Positions 21,101 to 31,500 of a stretch of 46,923 bases of DNA are shown piece by piece. Position 1 is the first letter of the stretch. Each line of letters starts with the position of its first letter. The translations under genes were made by a program, and so were the position numbers. Source of the DNA: Salisapilia sapeloensis. Taxonomy: Eukaryota > Oomycota > Peronosporomycetes > Peronosporales > Salisapiliaceae. Under the pieces are notes generated by a model. It ran no database searches, had not been told where the DNA came from, and was given only the letters and a program-made list of their open reading frames with translations. Location of the stretch: contig JAADVB010000152.1 in NCBI GenBank assembly GCA_023334545.1, positions 1 to 46,923 on the forward strand, in the 5' to 3' direction.

Positions 21101-22471
21101 GCCTGGTGTCAAGTTCTCAGCCTTGTGTCGATTGATAGCTCGACGAGCTTGGTAGCTGTATGTGAAAACAAAGCAGAGGAAGACGAAAGAGTAGAGGCAG
21201 TCGCTCGTTGTGATAATCCAAGCAGCTTTCTCCGGATCCGACGTGAAAGGAGTGTAAGTAGTCGTTCCGTTGCAGTCAATGTCCCCGATCGGAAGACAAT
21301 TGGAAGGATCGCTAGCAATCTCTTCATTTACGCCCAAGTTTCCAAGTGACGCGTACGCTAGTCGCAGTGGATCGGCCATCTCCTGCGTAACACCATGACC
21401 GTAGTAGTTTACGGTGATGGCAGGTAAGGAGATGATACCCATAATAAGAAACGTAATGGACAAGTATTTGGTCAGCATAAAGTACAGTTGCAGTCCAATC
21501 CCCAACGCTCCAATGTCTCGCATTTTGACGTCAAATACAGATTTGTTACCACCACCCAATCGATCGAGCTTGGCTAGCTGCTGCGCTTGCTTGATCATTT
21601 GTTTCTGGTCATGAACACTGCAGTATAATGGTGCATGGTCAGACGAAGCAATCGATTCTAATCGTGTAGACTGTCGACGCAATAATGTAGGGATTCCCTC
21701 CTTCTCAGCAGTGACCACCGGTACGTCCATCGTGTCCGTAGCCGATGCTTCTGCTGATGTTCCGGTCGAACTTGCTAGTACTGTTACTTCAACAGCTTCA
21801 AGTAGCTCGAACATGGTGGATTGGACGATAAACATCTCTTCCTGAGATTGTTCATCGTCGATCGGAAGATTTTCTGGTGCTGGAGCCGACACATTTGGAT
21901 CCTGTACCTCCTCCGTATGAAATTCAATATCTTCCTCAACAAGCACTGGTCCAACTGCCTGCTGCATCTCTAATGTAGCAATTTCTTTTTCGCTATCATC
22001 TGCAGCAGTACGAGCAGACTCTTGCATCACTGTCATCATCTCATGAACGTTCATCTCCTCTTCAGGATCGGACATGACGTCGTGTTCCGATGGTAAGTCG
22101 TACACGTCTTCGAGATCAACTTCATCTTCATCTTCTGAAGCAAAAGAATGATCTACGTCTTCCAAGTCAGCCATATTGACATTCCCGTTATCCGTCAGAA
22201 TGTCATCCAATGCCGAGTTTACAAGTTCTTCCATCACATGCTTTGCATCAGAAACGTTTTCACTAGATACTTGGATCTGCTCGAGATCGATCTGGTTGAC
22301 TAACTCTGTCAAAATGATTTGAGCAGTATCTTCGTCACCAACTCGATCCGCAACAACTTGGACGAGATCATCCAAAATAGTAGACAGAAACTCAATGGCT
22401 TCCGACTGCCTTAATTCATCCAAGTCATTCGTACTAGCAGTATTTGCATGACCATCGGATGTGTCGCTCAT
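18125..22471 (-). CDS. OSCA/TMEM63-family channel with long acidic N-terminus
   Basis: A single exon of 1448 residues. Residues 1-280 are acidic and disordered (many DE-rich runs), a region absent from the paralogue at 28535. First membrane helices begin at about 328 (FMLTKYLSITFLIMGIISLP). The large cytosolic loop contains an RRM-like fold (YAIYIRGLPRDATQEEIVEH; ECAFVVFNNLESRRRC) with a basic insert, closing with PEPSNILWENLEVT, the family marker EPxDIxWENL. An extracytoplasmic Cys-rich loop (CTDPCIDELSERRCSTLGCF) follows, then the seven-helix channel core (SVFVTMTFCGGSPVLLF, LLPWTLVIHLAFSMWM). The C-terminus is basic. OSCA/TMEM63 proteins are mechanically or osmotically gated cation channels related to anoctamins, so a membrane tension role is expected. 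Confidence 0.85.
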   Translation of the reverse strand: MSDTSDGHANTASTNDLDELRQSEAIEFLSTILDDLVQVVADRVGDEDTAQIILTELVNQIDLEQIQVSSENVSDAKHVMEELVNSALDDILTDNGNVNMADLEDVDHSFASEDEDEVDLEDVYDLPSEHDVMSDPEEEMNVHEMMTVMQESARTAADDSEKEIATLEMQQAVGPVLVEEDIEFHTEEVQDPNVSAPAPENLPIDDEQSQEEMFIVQSTMFELLEAVEVTVLASSTGTSAEASATDTMDVPVVTAEKEGIPTLLRRQSTRLESIASSDHAPLYCSVHDQKQMIKQAQQLAKLDRLGGGNKSVFDVKMRDIGALGIGLQLYFMLTKYLSITFLIMGIISLPAITVNYYGHGVTQEMADPLRLAYASLGNLGVNEEIASDPSNCLPIGDIDCNGTTTYTPFTSDPEKAAWIITTSDCLYSFVFLCFVFTYSYQARRAINRHKAENLTPGRYAIYIRGLPRDATQEEIVEHFNKLYDPTEEEMYFPLWFNMFWGKRRKVVYSLSKNAINRSVVSNVEHLYGSGENDTSKNKKLYLNKWVAEVSIGHPTGGLLRTFLSMEALTGSISEAKSLITMLNYARSETPDKFTAQDEKLFAKTQKTLLTLQRTLDKKKSKIKAFNVKSKKESPRKKAERKRNQTAKDKMAEAAQKAKEAATATNEAFDWEACECAFVVFNNLESRRRCLYDYRMSDKWLPRFFQPKLLRFRDGKYPLTVMPAPEPSNILWENLEVTSRGRFYRRSMTNIVTFFLLLITCIVISAADYTQDQFRAKLPPSGLCEVHLPQVFFGRKAFDPYSEVQYAVLEWDSEATCPSVDDKKLYHIAYDKEMASSLNVTLPIDEANPPVRCTDPCIDELSERRCSTLGCFDEKAVEEGLPCQTYLESHLLYCFCTDALSKSFETYGFTQGPQRLWEDYEPCRNFITDYLVKNIFIVTSAGLVVLVNLFLNIILRNFVAFERHSSETSKASATAFKLFTAQFMNTAILTLIINAALGVNTIPLIEDLFTGKFKDFERDWYPTVGMSITTTMIVNAFLPQFVLLLRIFVISPLLRCLQRRSVRTQEKMNALYAGTRFDISLRYPMVLNSVFVTMTFCGGSPVLLFVASLTCGAAFWIDKLSLIHLYSIKTAYDEAVGEIALSLLPWTLVIHLAFSMWMYGNDTLVKSSTLDLTWILQKLGVDSPMGEKTTAELYAEFLQEVEKVDILGQYGFVAKVVKTNVFLMFLLLVSCVVLILLSTVYKQFVYPVIGRIFKQLKKLFSSCFRRISPKRHLDAVVISQEMAIEKKKEEEEKLERKRWSPRKKKAKKYKPVVLPEFTDVFRKSVSRKLRPDAQLGYKRNDKDELVRVWLQDVSYNGLRRKQGQLMRTWEAMQAPVKSYAIGANEKYRLAAAEIVTASIALRSGTSRSQVVRPVLEAIDTFEREIYDDAATRPLERKSSGVLEGKITTS

Positions 22472-23237
22472 GATACTACAGTGCCTCTACGAAGTGGGAA
22501 CTTGGAAAGGATTCCTTCCAACAGACCGTTAAGATGTACATAACGGACAAAACGGACGAAAGGAAGACTCAAGAAGAATGTTGAAACTACTCGAATCAAA
22601 TATCGTTATCTCTTAAGAAGCCTACCTACAAGAGAATAAAAGTGGATTCAGAGCCCCCGCGGGAGGCCACAAAGCTAATATCGCGTCATAGTGTGCAACA
22701 CTCAGACGGCACTTCCTAGATTTCTAAGCTATGCTCTCATCATTCTCCACTTTCCATCCCCATCTATAAAGCAATGAATGGCACCCTCAACTAATACATG
22801 CAAAATTTTGTCCTCATAATGAATCGGTGTAATTCTAGAGCTTATTTTGTGATATCATCATTGGGTTCCGATCAAACAACAACAACGCCACCTTGCGTTG
22901 CTATCTCGACTGCAAATTCCGTTCTGCCGTATCCTTTTCATCTCGATCCGCCCGCCACCAATCATCTTTTCCACCAATCATACACAAGTATCTCTTCATT
23001 TGAGTACCTTCACGCAACATTCGAACCACCTCTGTTTCCGCGCGAAAATAGCCATTTGAAAAGCACCGAGAAGACCAGATAAGCTGTCTCTACCTCACGC
23101 CCTCCCTTGATACCTTGTAGCTTTTAGAACACATAAGTCACTTTTTAGCGTACGTATGCCTCATATGAGCATACGTGTATCATCGTTCCTTATACGATTC
23201 ATGTACAGCAACTTGTAAAAGTGCGGGAGCTTCAACC
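22472..23237. other. Divergent intergenic region
   Basis: This 766-base spacer lies between the OSCA-like gene (minus) and condensin H2 (plus). A 94-codon plus frame at 22798-23082 has no recognisable features and a composition like the flanks, so it is not called. Both promoters should lie here. Confidence 0.5.
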
Positions 23238-25437
23238 ATGAGTGAACGACGATATCAGCACATTTTACAGCCAATTCGGTATTATTCATGCTACCTATTG
23301 TCTTCGTCTAGCTCGTACTGACTGGAATCTGTACGTTTTGTAGAGATTTGACGGCAACGTTGAACATCGACCTCGCGCAGGAGTTAGAAGAGTATCTGGA
23401 AGAGTTGGAAACGCTTCCCGTGAGTCTACCGCGTGAGCTGGATGACGACGGTGTGCAGGAAAGGATTTTAAATTTCGCTGAAGCTGCGCTCTTGATCCAA
23501 GGCTCGTCGACGATTTACGGTCGCAAAGTCCAGTACTTTCACGATCTCGTGTACCAAGCTTTGGAACATCTTTCTAGCAGTAAACAGAGAAAGAAAGCAA
23601 AGAATGCTGATGGTAGTGATGGACATGAAGTACTCGAGACGGAAGAAGAGGACTTGGAGGAAGATGAGAAGATTCTAGCAGATCCACTCCCTCTCTACGA
23701 TGAAATAGAAGAGGCTTCGAGCACCTCGCTGATTATCAAGGAACGCCCTGTCGAATCCGCCAGTCGACAGAAGGAGGATGCCCGGCAAAGACTAAAGCAC
23801 CGTTCTCGCATTCAGTACGTAGACACTGTATTCTTTACGCATCTCCTATATAGCTGACATTAATGTTGTTCTACCGTAGAGCTTCCATCGCTCTCTCGAG
23901 CTCATTGGCTCCAGACGGACGAGACCACGGCGACAGTTTTAGACTACAGTCATGTAAACTGCATCCTTCGGGTGTTTTGCTCTTAGATGACGCAAGTCGT
24001 CAGTATCTGGATCCTTCTCAAGTCGCTCGAGAAAGTAATTTGATTCACTCAGACCGAGATGGATCACTCGAGCCTTTAGGAATGGACATTTCTGGGTTCA
24101 ATACTGGTGAAAACGATGAAGGTTCGTACGATACAAACGACGCAGCCGAAGTTTTGGACTGGGACATTGCATACCAAGAGCAGCAGGACACAGCTGCGTT
24201 GGAAGCGCCGACACGAGTGGATGAAACTCTAGCAATGGTTGCGAACGCAGATGAGAATGGTTCGACTGAAGCGTATGATGATTATGTCCATCCCACGACA
24301 GATACGGACGAACCAATGGAAGCTTATACGTACGACGATCAGCCAGACACTTTCCCAGACGAACCTGAAGAAGTGTATGACGATGAACCTGTGGATGAAT
24401 ACGACCCATGGGCACCTCTGGATCCTTACGACACCAGTTCATGCAAGTCGAAGCCTCTAAAAAAAGGTAACACTTACATGCCAGCTCTCATAAAGAAGCA
24501 AAAGCAGCGTCAAGCAGATAAAGATCACACGCTGGACTCGATTTCCGATCCAGCTTTCCACCAGCGATTCTTTTCCTCCGACAAGAACAGCTCTAAGTCC
24601 CTCGGTGGATGGGTCTATTCAGACTTGCATCACAAAGTTCCTTTTGAAAAGAGGTTTCGCAAGTGTTTCTGCAAATCCAAAGTCTTAGCCACATCCTGTC
24701 CAAAGCTATGGAAGAGTCAAAAGGAGTACCAGACGCTTTATAAAAAGGTGCAGAAGACGTCTCAACCGGACGCTTTCGATGAATTCGAAGAGGAAGAAGC
24801 GTTACCGACGACAACTAGTGCAGAGCCCATGGATTTGACGCAACCTCCACCCGTGTCGTACAACCCAGAGACACCTGACGACGAAGACCTTGCTATGGAC
24901 GATCCATCGATCGATGACTCAATCGACGACTCCACTCCGCTCGACGGTGCGTCGGATGAGCCATCTGCAGAGCTTCCAGCTAGTCGGATGTCCTCGTACT
25001 CGGAACTATATTCCGACCACTTCCGGTCTTACGTTGCCGACGTCGACGACTTTGTCCAGGACTCGGAGCTCGCCAAGAGCGTCCAAACATGGCAGACGAG
25101 CGTCGCACCCATGCTAGAACGTCAGAAGCGTCTACCTCAATTCGACATTCGGACCACAGGAGAAGAGCTACTAACGAATCTCGGTCGAAAGGTCAGGACG
25201 AAGGTATCCGACAAGGAGAATCCAGTCGAATCCGACGACATTAAGAAAGAAGTCGAGTTCAAGGAACTCATGCGAGGTAAATCTCGCTACGAAGTCGCTC
25301 GCTGCTTCCTCGCGAGTCTCCAATTGGCCAACAGCGGCAACGTTGGTCTCTTCCCTCCTGAAAAACGAAAGGAAGGTCATGGCGGATTGAAAGTGCAGCT
25401 TTTGAATCCGTCCTTGCAACACTTTTCCATTGAATAA
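23238..25437 (+). CDS. NCAPH2: Condensin II subunit H2 (CAP-H2 kleisin, 3 exons)
   Basis: Exons 23238-23278, 23344-23814 and 23880-25437 (two 65-base introns) give 689 residues. The tiny first exon joins to form MSERRYQHILQPIRDLT, matching the conserved start of CAP-H2 (LLQPIRDLTKNW). The N-terminal kleisin helix follows: AQELEEYLEEL and LNFAEAALLIQGSSTIYGRK with VQYFHDLVYQAL, which contact SMC2. The middle is acidic and disordered with YDPWAPLDPYD, equivalent to the family WxxLDPF motif. The C-terminal winged helix (about 590-689) includes LPQFDIRTTGEELL and SRYEVARCFLASLQLANSGN and would bind the SMC4 head. The product is the nuclear kleisin that closes the condensin II ring for chromosome compaction. 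It converges on the START-FYVE gene 137 bases downstream. Confidence 0.9.
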
Positions 25438-25574
25438 CTGTCCTTTGAATAGCACTCGTCCATGTATCGTCGCATCGGCATCCTATTAAATATCTCGACA
25501 TGATGATAGACTCCAGTACGCAACTTGTTTCCTAGACATACCCAACGCTCCTATCGACATATTTGCTTGATACG

Positions 25575-26942
25575 CTACCGACCACTACTTATGGATGAAG
25601 ACGAGAGAAGTGTCCAGTCTCTCGATGCATACACATCGTCTGACTCACAGGAAGAGATCTCGGACGTACTAGCAATCGTACTCTTCCTCTTCACCACGTC
25701 AGATGATGCGACTTCGAAGCCAGACAAGGTCTGCGCCACGAGCGAACACTCGAGACAGAACGTCCATGCCTTCTTCACCAGACCTCTTCCTACCGGCACA
25801 TTCACTTTCTTAATCGCAGAGCACTTGGCACACACTGTCTCGCCACATATCCTACACGTTGTTCCATCTGGACGCGCCGCTGCATTCCACGTACTCAGTC
25901 GATGCACGCGCTTGGTACATATGCCACAAACACTCTTGTCGTCCTTCTTACTATACGCTGATACGCTACTTCCTTCCGACGATGTCGTATACCGATGTCG
26001 CTTTCCTTTCCTAGCTGCGTCTGCCATGAGCCACTGCAGCTTCTTCACGTAACCGACTTCATGTAACTCGACCTGTGCGATCAACATCCGAGCGATCAAC
26101 GCTGTTCCCAAGTGCTCTGGGATCTTCCCACATGAATCCGAGAAACCTGGACCGTAGATCTCGTATAGATTCGGCTTAAGCTGTCGCATGAGGTAGCAGA
26201 ACGACATGAACCCTCGGACGTATCCTGACGTCGCGTCGGAAAACTGAGGGATACGGACCGAGTGGCAGATGTGGTAACCTACTCGCTCGCCATTCGCATC
26301 TGTCATCATCCCCATGCCTTCCACCACTACGTAGTCTCGTGCAGACGTAACGACTTTAAACGGTCCGGAGCTCAAGACGAACCACTTGGCTCGAAGATAC
26401 CGGAAGGGATTGTCTTTCGAAGGGCTTTCTAGTCGACATAGTTCCTGCATGCTTTCGACAGCCGAGTTCATAGAGTCTCCTCTATACTTTGTATCGCCTT
26501 CCTTTAGCTCTTCTTGCGTTACTCCGAGTAAAAAGTCCTCTACTTTGCCTGAAAGGGTTCCGTGGACGACGATGAGAGGTAAGTGTAGTGGACGATGGAC
26601 CATCGTCGCGTTGCTGACGCCGTCCAAGGACGACACGCTCGCTCGCGATCCATGCGCATTGACCTCTGGATCCAGCAATGGCATGCCGACGATAGTCGGT
26701 GCTTCGAACGATTCGTCTCGAGACTCCTTGTGTACGTTTCGCTCTTTATACACTCGTACTTGATCCTTCCGACGGAGAGGTTTCCACTCGGCCTTAGGGA
26801 ACTCACGCCCTTTCGCGACAAAGTCATCAAAGGTCGCGAGCGTCTCGTCAATGACCTGATAGGCCTCCTGGATGAGGCTCTCCTTCTCCCCTTCGCTCAA
26901 ACTCACTTGCCATCTAGTACTTTCACCACGCGCTCTCGACAT
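25575..26942 (-). CDS. START-like and FYVE-like zinc-finger protein
   Basis: The ATG at 26942 gives 455 residues; the frame is open to 27038 but only GTG is found there. Residues about 30-290 resemble the START/Bet v1-like lipid-binding domain seen in a large oomycete family (KSLIQEAYQVID-like start, DQVRVYKER, WFVLSSGPFKVVTSARDYVVVEG, GYHICHSVRIPQF). Residues about 340-410 hold four CxxC pairs (CGIC, CRIC, CAKC, CLEC), the eight zinc ligands of a FYVE-type finger. The classic basic RRHHCR patch is missing (DGTTCRICGE instead), so PI3P binding is uncertain. The C-terminus is Ser-rich. The likely role is a lipid-binding adaptor on endosomal or other membranes; the ligand is unknown. Confidence 0.82.
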   Translation of the reverse strand: MSRARGESTRWQVSLSEGEKESLIQEAYQVIDETLATFDDFVAKGREFPKAEWKPLRRKDQVRVYKERNVHKESRDESFEAPTIVGMPLLDPEVNAHGSRASVSSLDGVSNATMVHRPLHLPLIVVHGTLSGKVEDFLLGVTQEELKEGDTKYRGDSMNSAVESMQELCRLESPSKDNPFRYLRAKWFVLSSGPFKVVTSARDYVVVEGMGMMTDANGERVGYHICHSVRIPQFSDATSGYVRGFMSFCYLMRQLKPNLYEIYGPGFSDSCGKIPEHLGTALIARMLIAQVELHEVGYVKKLQWLMADAARKGKRHRYTTSSEGSSVSAYSKKDDKSVCGICTKRVHRLSTWNAAARPDGTTCRICGETVCAKCSAIKKVNVPVGRGLVKKAWTFCLECSLVAQTLSGFEVASSDVVKRKSTIASTSEISSCESDDVYASRDWTLLSSSSISSGR

Positions 26943-27362
26943 GCTTGGACGGAGGAATAGTAGACAGTCAAGCGGGTGTCTTAGAGACGTTGAAAGTGCG
27001 AATGTCGAGAGGTTGCAACTCAGCACCACGTCAGTCACTCGGACAGCTGTTAGTCGAGCGCCAGATGACGCTGACTATCAGGGCTGAATTGCGAAGATAA
27101 TGGTATGCCTATTAAGCGATCAAGTAAACGATGGAAGGTACGAAGGATAGAAGAACACGGTGATCGTTTCAGGAGAAAGCTGGACTCTGTCAACCGAGTT
27201 CAGTCGAATGCAAGAGGGAGAGCGATTCCGTGTGTGGCGTCGAGAGGTCCGTCCTGATTACATAGAACACGCAGGAGGATCACGTACCTCGGGTCAGCGT
27301 GGTGGTGGAGAGGGCATTTTGTAGAATGTGTAGACACGAAAGAAAGCCAAACAAAAGAAAGC
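26943..27362. other. Divergent intergenic region
   Basis: This 420-base spacer lies between the START-FYVE gene (minus) and the dysbindin-like gene (plus). No gene is supported in it; it should carry both promoters. Confidence 0.5.
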
Positions 27363-28378
27363 ATGGATACGTTAAAAGAAATGCATGGCCTATGGGGCCT
27401 CCAGTACGTTGTCAACAAGTCCAGGGAGCTCGCTGCCAAGCACAATCAGGATTACAACAAATCAAACAAGGAGGATGAACGTGAAAAGCAGTCGAGTCCG
27501 TCCGCTGAGGGCGGAGGCCGACGAGACGAAGGACAGACGTTCCTGCAGGTGCAACACGAGCAGCTCCAGGAGGTAACGGAGAATCATTTGAAACTCCTCG
27601 AAAGGTCACTGTTGCTTTCATATCAGACTCAAGTCTTTCCGTATTGACATAAATCAAGTGGAAAAGGACTCGCGGACGATCTAGCGCACGTTCGAAGGAA
27701 GTTACAAGCGCAAGCAGAGAGCGAGCAATTCCTATCAACCCACTTTGATTCGTTGATGCAAGTCAGAGAGCAGCTCAGTGACGTCAGGTATCCGCACACT
27801 GGATAACTGCATACATGTATCCAGACCCAACGTATCTCCGATTTATATGCGCATAGACTGTTTGTTGAGAAGTTGGCGCAAGATGCAGAAGAAGTGGAAC
27901 AGATATTAACGTATCCTTGATATTTTAAAGATATCCAAGTACAATATAACGATGCGTCTATAGGCAAAAGACGGAAGAGCATCTAGCTGCTGAAAACGCT
28001 GGCTTTGCCGCCCAACAGGTTCCACCCATCTCTCTTTCTCTTGGAGCTCCTCTTATCTGATTATAATAGCAAGAGGAATTGGAAAAGTTCGAGTCGCATA
28101 TACTACAAGAGCAGGAGCAGCATAAACGTGAGCAATTGGAGCAACGTCGACAGGTTCTTGCCAGAGCCTTTGAATGCGATTTGGAAGCGTACAAGTCTTT
28201 AGCCAGCAACAAGAAAAAGTCGGACCATCCGACGGACGATCAAGCCCAGTCTCTGGATAGTATCGAACTGGTTGTCGCAGGAGACCAAACGCAATTGGAT
28301 GCTTTCTACGACACGGAGGACGAAGATGACCTCGGTGAAGAAGTGGAGGAAGAAAAGGAAGAGAAAGATGGTATTTAG
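27363..28378 (+). CDS. Dysbindin-like coiled-coil protein (5 exons)
   Basis: Exons 27363-27604, 27659-27787, 27857-27910, 27964-28018 and 28070-28378 (introns of 54, 69, 53, 53 and 51 bases minus the last being 51; all GT..AG and frame-preserving) give 262 residues. The product is almost entirely coiled coil between about residues 60 and 215. The block EELEKFESHILQEQEQHK, then QLEQRRQVLARAFECDLEAY, resembles the dysbindin segment KELETFKAELDAEHAQK through ERQKFFEEAFQQDMEQY in spacing and residues. The C-terminus is acidic (DTEDEDDLGEEVEEEKEE), as in dysbindin. Dysbindin is a subunit of BLOC-1 in endosome-to-lysosome-related-organelle traffic; membership here is an inference from one aligned block. 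It could instead be another coiled-coil adaptor. Very short exons (54 and 55 bases) are notable. Confidence 0.7.
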
Positions 28379-28534
28379 ATACGTACAAGCTGACAAGAAA
28401 GTAGGACGAAAGTAGCCTCTAAGTCGTGCTTTATAAGTACAAGAAATGTACCAAGCTTTGGGAGTTTCATAAATAGTTTCTTTTTGCCTTCTAGAGCAGT
28501 ATTTCTATTCCTGTGATCTTACTAGTTCCAAGCA

Positions 28535-31500
28535 ATGGATGCGTTGCCCACACTCATCGTGCCGGATGACCCGGAAACGGGTACGATCGAGCGTCCTGTG
28601 ACACCAAAGCCGCCAGAACCTGTGCCGAATGACACGGATGGAGATACACAGCCTTTATCATCCAAGACGAGCGCTCGTGTCTATCCAAAAGACGTCGTAG
28701 AGAAGAAGGAGGAGAGGCAGGATGTGAGCAGTCGAGACTACAAGACGATGGCCAAGAGAGCCAACGTGCTTGCCAATCGAGATCGTCTTGCTGGAGGAAA
28801 GAAATCCGTCTTTGACATCAAGATGAGCGACATTGCGGCTTTAGGCATTGGTATGCAGCTCTACTTTATGCTGATAAAGTATCTATCCATCACATTCTTG
28901 GTGATGGGCATTATCTCCCTTCCTGCCATCGTCGTGAACTACTACGGCCACGGCGTTACAAGCAACTTGGTGGATCCACTCGAACTGGCCTTTGCATCTC
29001 TCGGTAATCAAGGTGTGAACCCAGAGATCGCTGCCAACCCTGCCAACTGCTTGCCCATCGGAGAGATTGATTGCACCGGAAAGACAGTTCGAACACCATT
29101 TACTTCCGATCCGGAGACGGTAACTTGGATTATCACCACGTGCGACTTGCTCTACTCGTTCATATTTCTACTCTTCGTCGTTGTTTATCACGTACAGGCA
29201 AAGAAAGCAATCAGTAAGCACCTTTTGGAGAACTTAACGCCAGCTAAGTACGCCATCTTTGTTCGTGGTTTGCCCCGAGATGCGACTGAGCGCGAAGTGA
29301 TGGAACATTTCAGTAACCTATACGACTTGACTAAAGAGGAGACTTTCCGGCCACTCTGGTTTAACGTGTGCTGGGGTAAACGACGCAAGGTCAAGAACTC
29401 GTTGTCTGAGGAAGCTATCAATCGATCCCCTGTCTCCAATGTCGAGCACTTGGCATGTTTCAGTGGAGACAAGAAGAATATGTACATTGATTCATGGGTA
29501 GCTGAAGTCAGCATTGGACATCCTACCGGAGGTCTATTGAGAACCTTTTTAGCGATGGAAATACTGACGAAAAAAATAACCGAGACCAAGCAATTGAAAA
29601 AGATTCTCGAGTACGAGAAAGAAGAAGCAAGCAAAGAAACGAATGAAAAAATGAAAAAGAAAAAGTTTCGCCCTAAAGATGAACGCTTGTTGGCAAGGAC
29701 TATAAAGAAATTACAAGCGCTGGATGAAAAACTGGACCAGAAGACGAGCAAGATCAAAGCACTGAAAGAGCCGAATGCTGTCGCTGCTCCACAGGACGAT
29801 GCAATTAACAAGTTAGAGAAAAAGAACTCGGCAAACTTCAAACCAAATCTTAGCTTAAAGAAGTTGCCACTGCCTCAGGCCGATAAGACCGATCCGAACG
29901 CTTTCGATTGGAGTGCTTGTGAATGTGCCTTTGTTACTTTTAACAATCTAGAGTCTCGAAGACGCTGCTTAAATGACTATCGCAAAAGCGCAATGTACTT
30001 ACCACGTAAATGGCAGCCAACAGAGCTTCGATTTCGTCAGAAACATCCTCTCATCGTACGCCCAGCTCCAGAGCCGTCCAACATCCTGTGGGAAAACTTG
30101 GAAACGACGGACAAGGAGCGCTTAAAACGTCGATCGATCACTACGTGCGTCACATTGCTGTTATTGTTCGGATCGGTAGCTGTCATCTCGGGTGCTCAGT
30201 CTGCGCAACAAGAGTTTAAGTCAAAGATGCCTCCAAGTGGCTTGTGTGGGTATAAGTTGCCCGAGCTTTTCTATGGAAGTACGGACTTTGAAGAGGATTC
30301 AAATACTTGGGAACTCGTTTGGGATAGCAACGCCACTTGTCCTGTAGATTCAGTATCAAACATGCCAGCGTACAATATCACGTATGCCAACGGGATAGTG
30401 AATCCAATTAATCACACTGCTCCCATTCAAGACCCATCAAATCCGCCAGTACGATGCACGGAGCCATGCATCACAGAAACGAGTTCACGCATATGCTCAA
30501 CATTACCTTGCTTTGATCAAAATTTACTCGATGACGGCGATAAGTGCGAAACCTACTTGGAAAGCCATATCCTCTACTGTTTCTGCATGGATGCACTAAC
30601 AGAAAGCATTGAGGAGTATGGGCTGAAAGAAGGCGCAGAGATTCTTTGGAACGACTACATACCTTGCCAAGGGTTTATCACCAATTACATTACCAAAAAC
30701 GCCTTAATTGTTGCTGCAGCATGCGTCGTTGTTGTTGTGAATCTTCTGTTGAAGACTATACTTCGTGGCTTTGCGAGCTTCGAACGGCATTCGAGTGAAT
30801 CTTCCAAGGCCTCGGCTATTTCTCTCAAGATGTTCTCGGCGCAATTCCTTAACACTGCTGTCATCGTGCTAGTTGTCAATGCTTCGTTGGGCGTAGACTC
30901 AATTCCAGTGCTTAAAGATCTATTCAAGGGCGAGTTTATTGACTTTGAACGTAATTGGTATCCACTTGTCGGGATGGGCATCACCATGACGATGTTGATC
31001 AATGCATTTGCACCACAAGCTGCTCCATTTCTCCAAATGTTAGTCTTATTCCCGTTAAAACGCTGTTGGCAGAAGCGAAGCGTACGAACACAAGAAGCAA
31101 TGAATGAATTGTATGCGGGCCCTCAGTTTAATATTGCGGAGCGATACCCAGTCATACTGAACTGTGTCTTCGTGACGATGATGTTTTGTGGTGGATCACC
31201 AGTGCTACTCTTCATTGCCTCACTGACGTGTGGACTTACGTACTGGTTGGATAAACTATCTGTCATCCATCTTTACAGCATCCGGACGGCATATGATGAA
31301 GCACTTGGAGAAACGATACTCGGACTCCTTCCCTGGACACTTTTACTCCATTTATCGTTTTCCATGTGGATGTATGGAAACCCAGATCTACTTCAGTCGT
31401 CAAAGTTAAACCTTAATGGGTTGTTGTCTACATTCTCAATTGAGAGCAACACGACAACGAATGCTACGGTGTATGATCAGTTTTTGACTGAAGCCGCCAA

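Noticed and set aside
22798-23082. 94-codon plus frame in the OSCA/condensin spacer
   Set aside because: It lies in the divergent promoter region and reads as low-specificity sequence without domain features.
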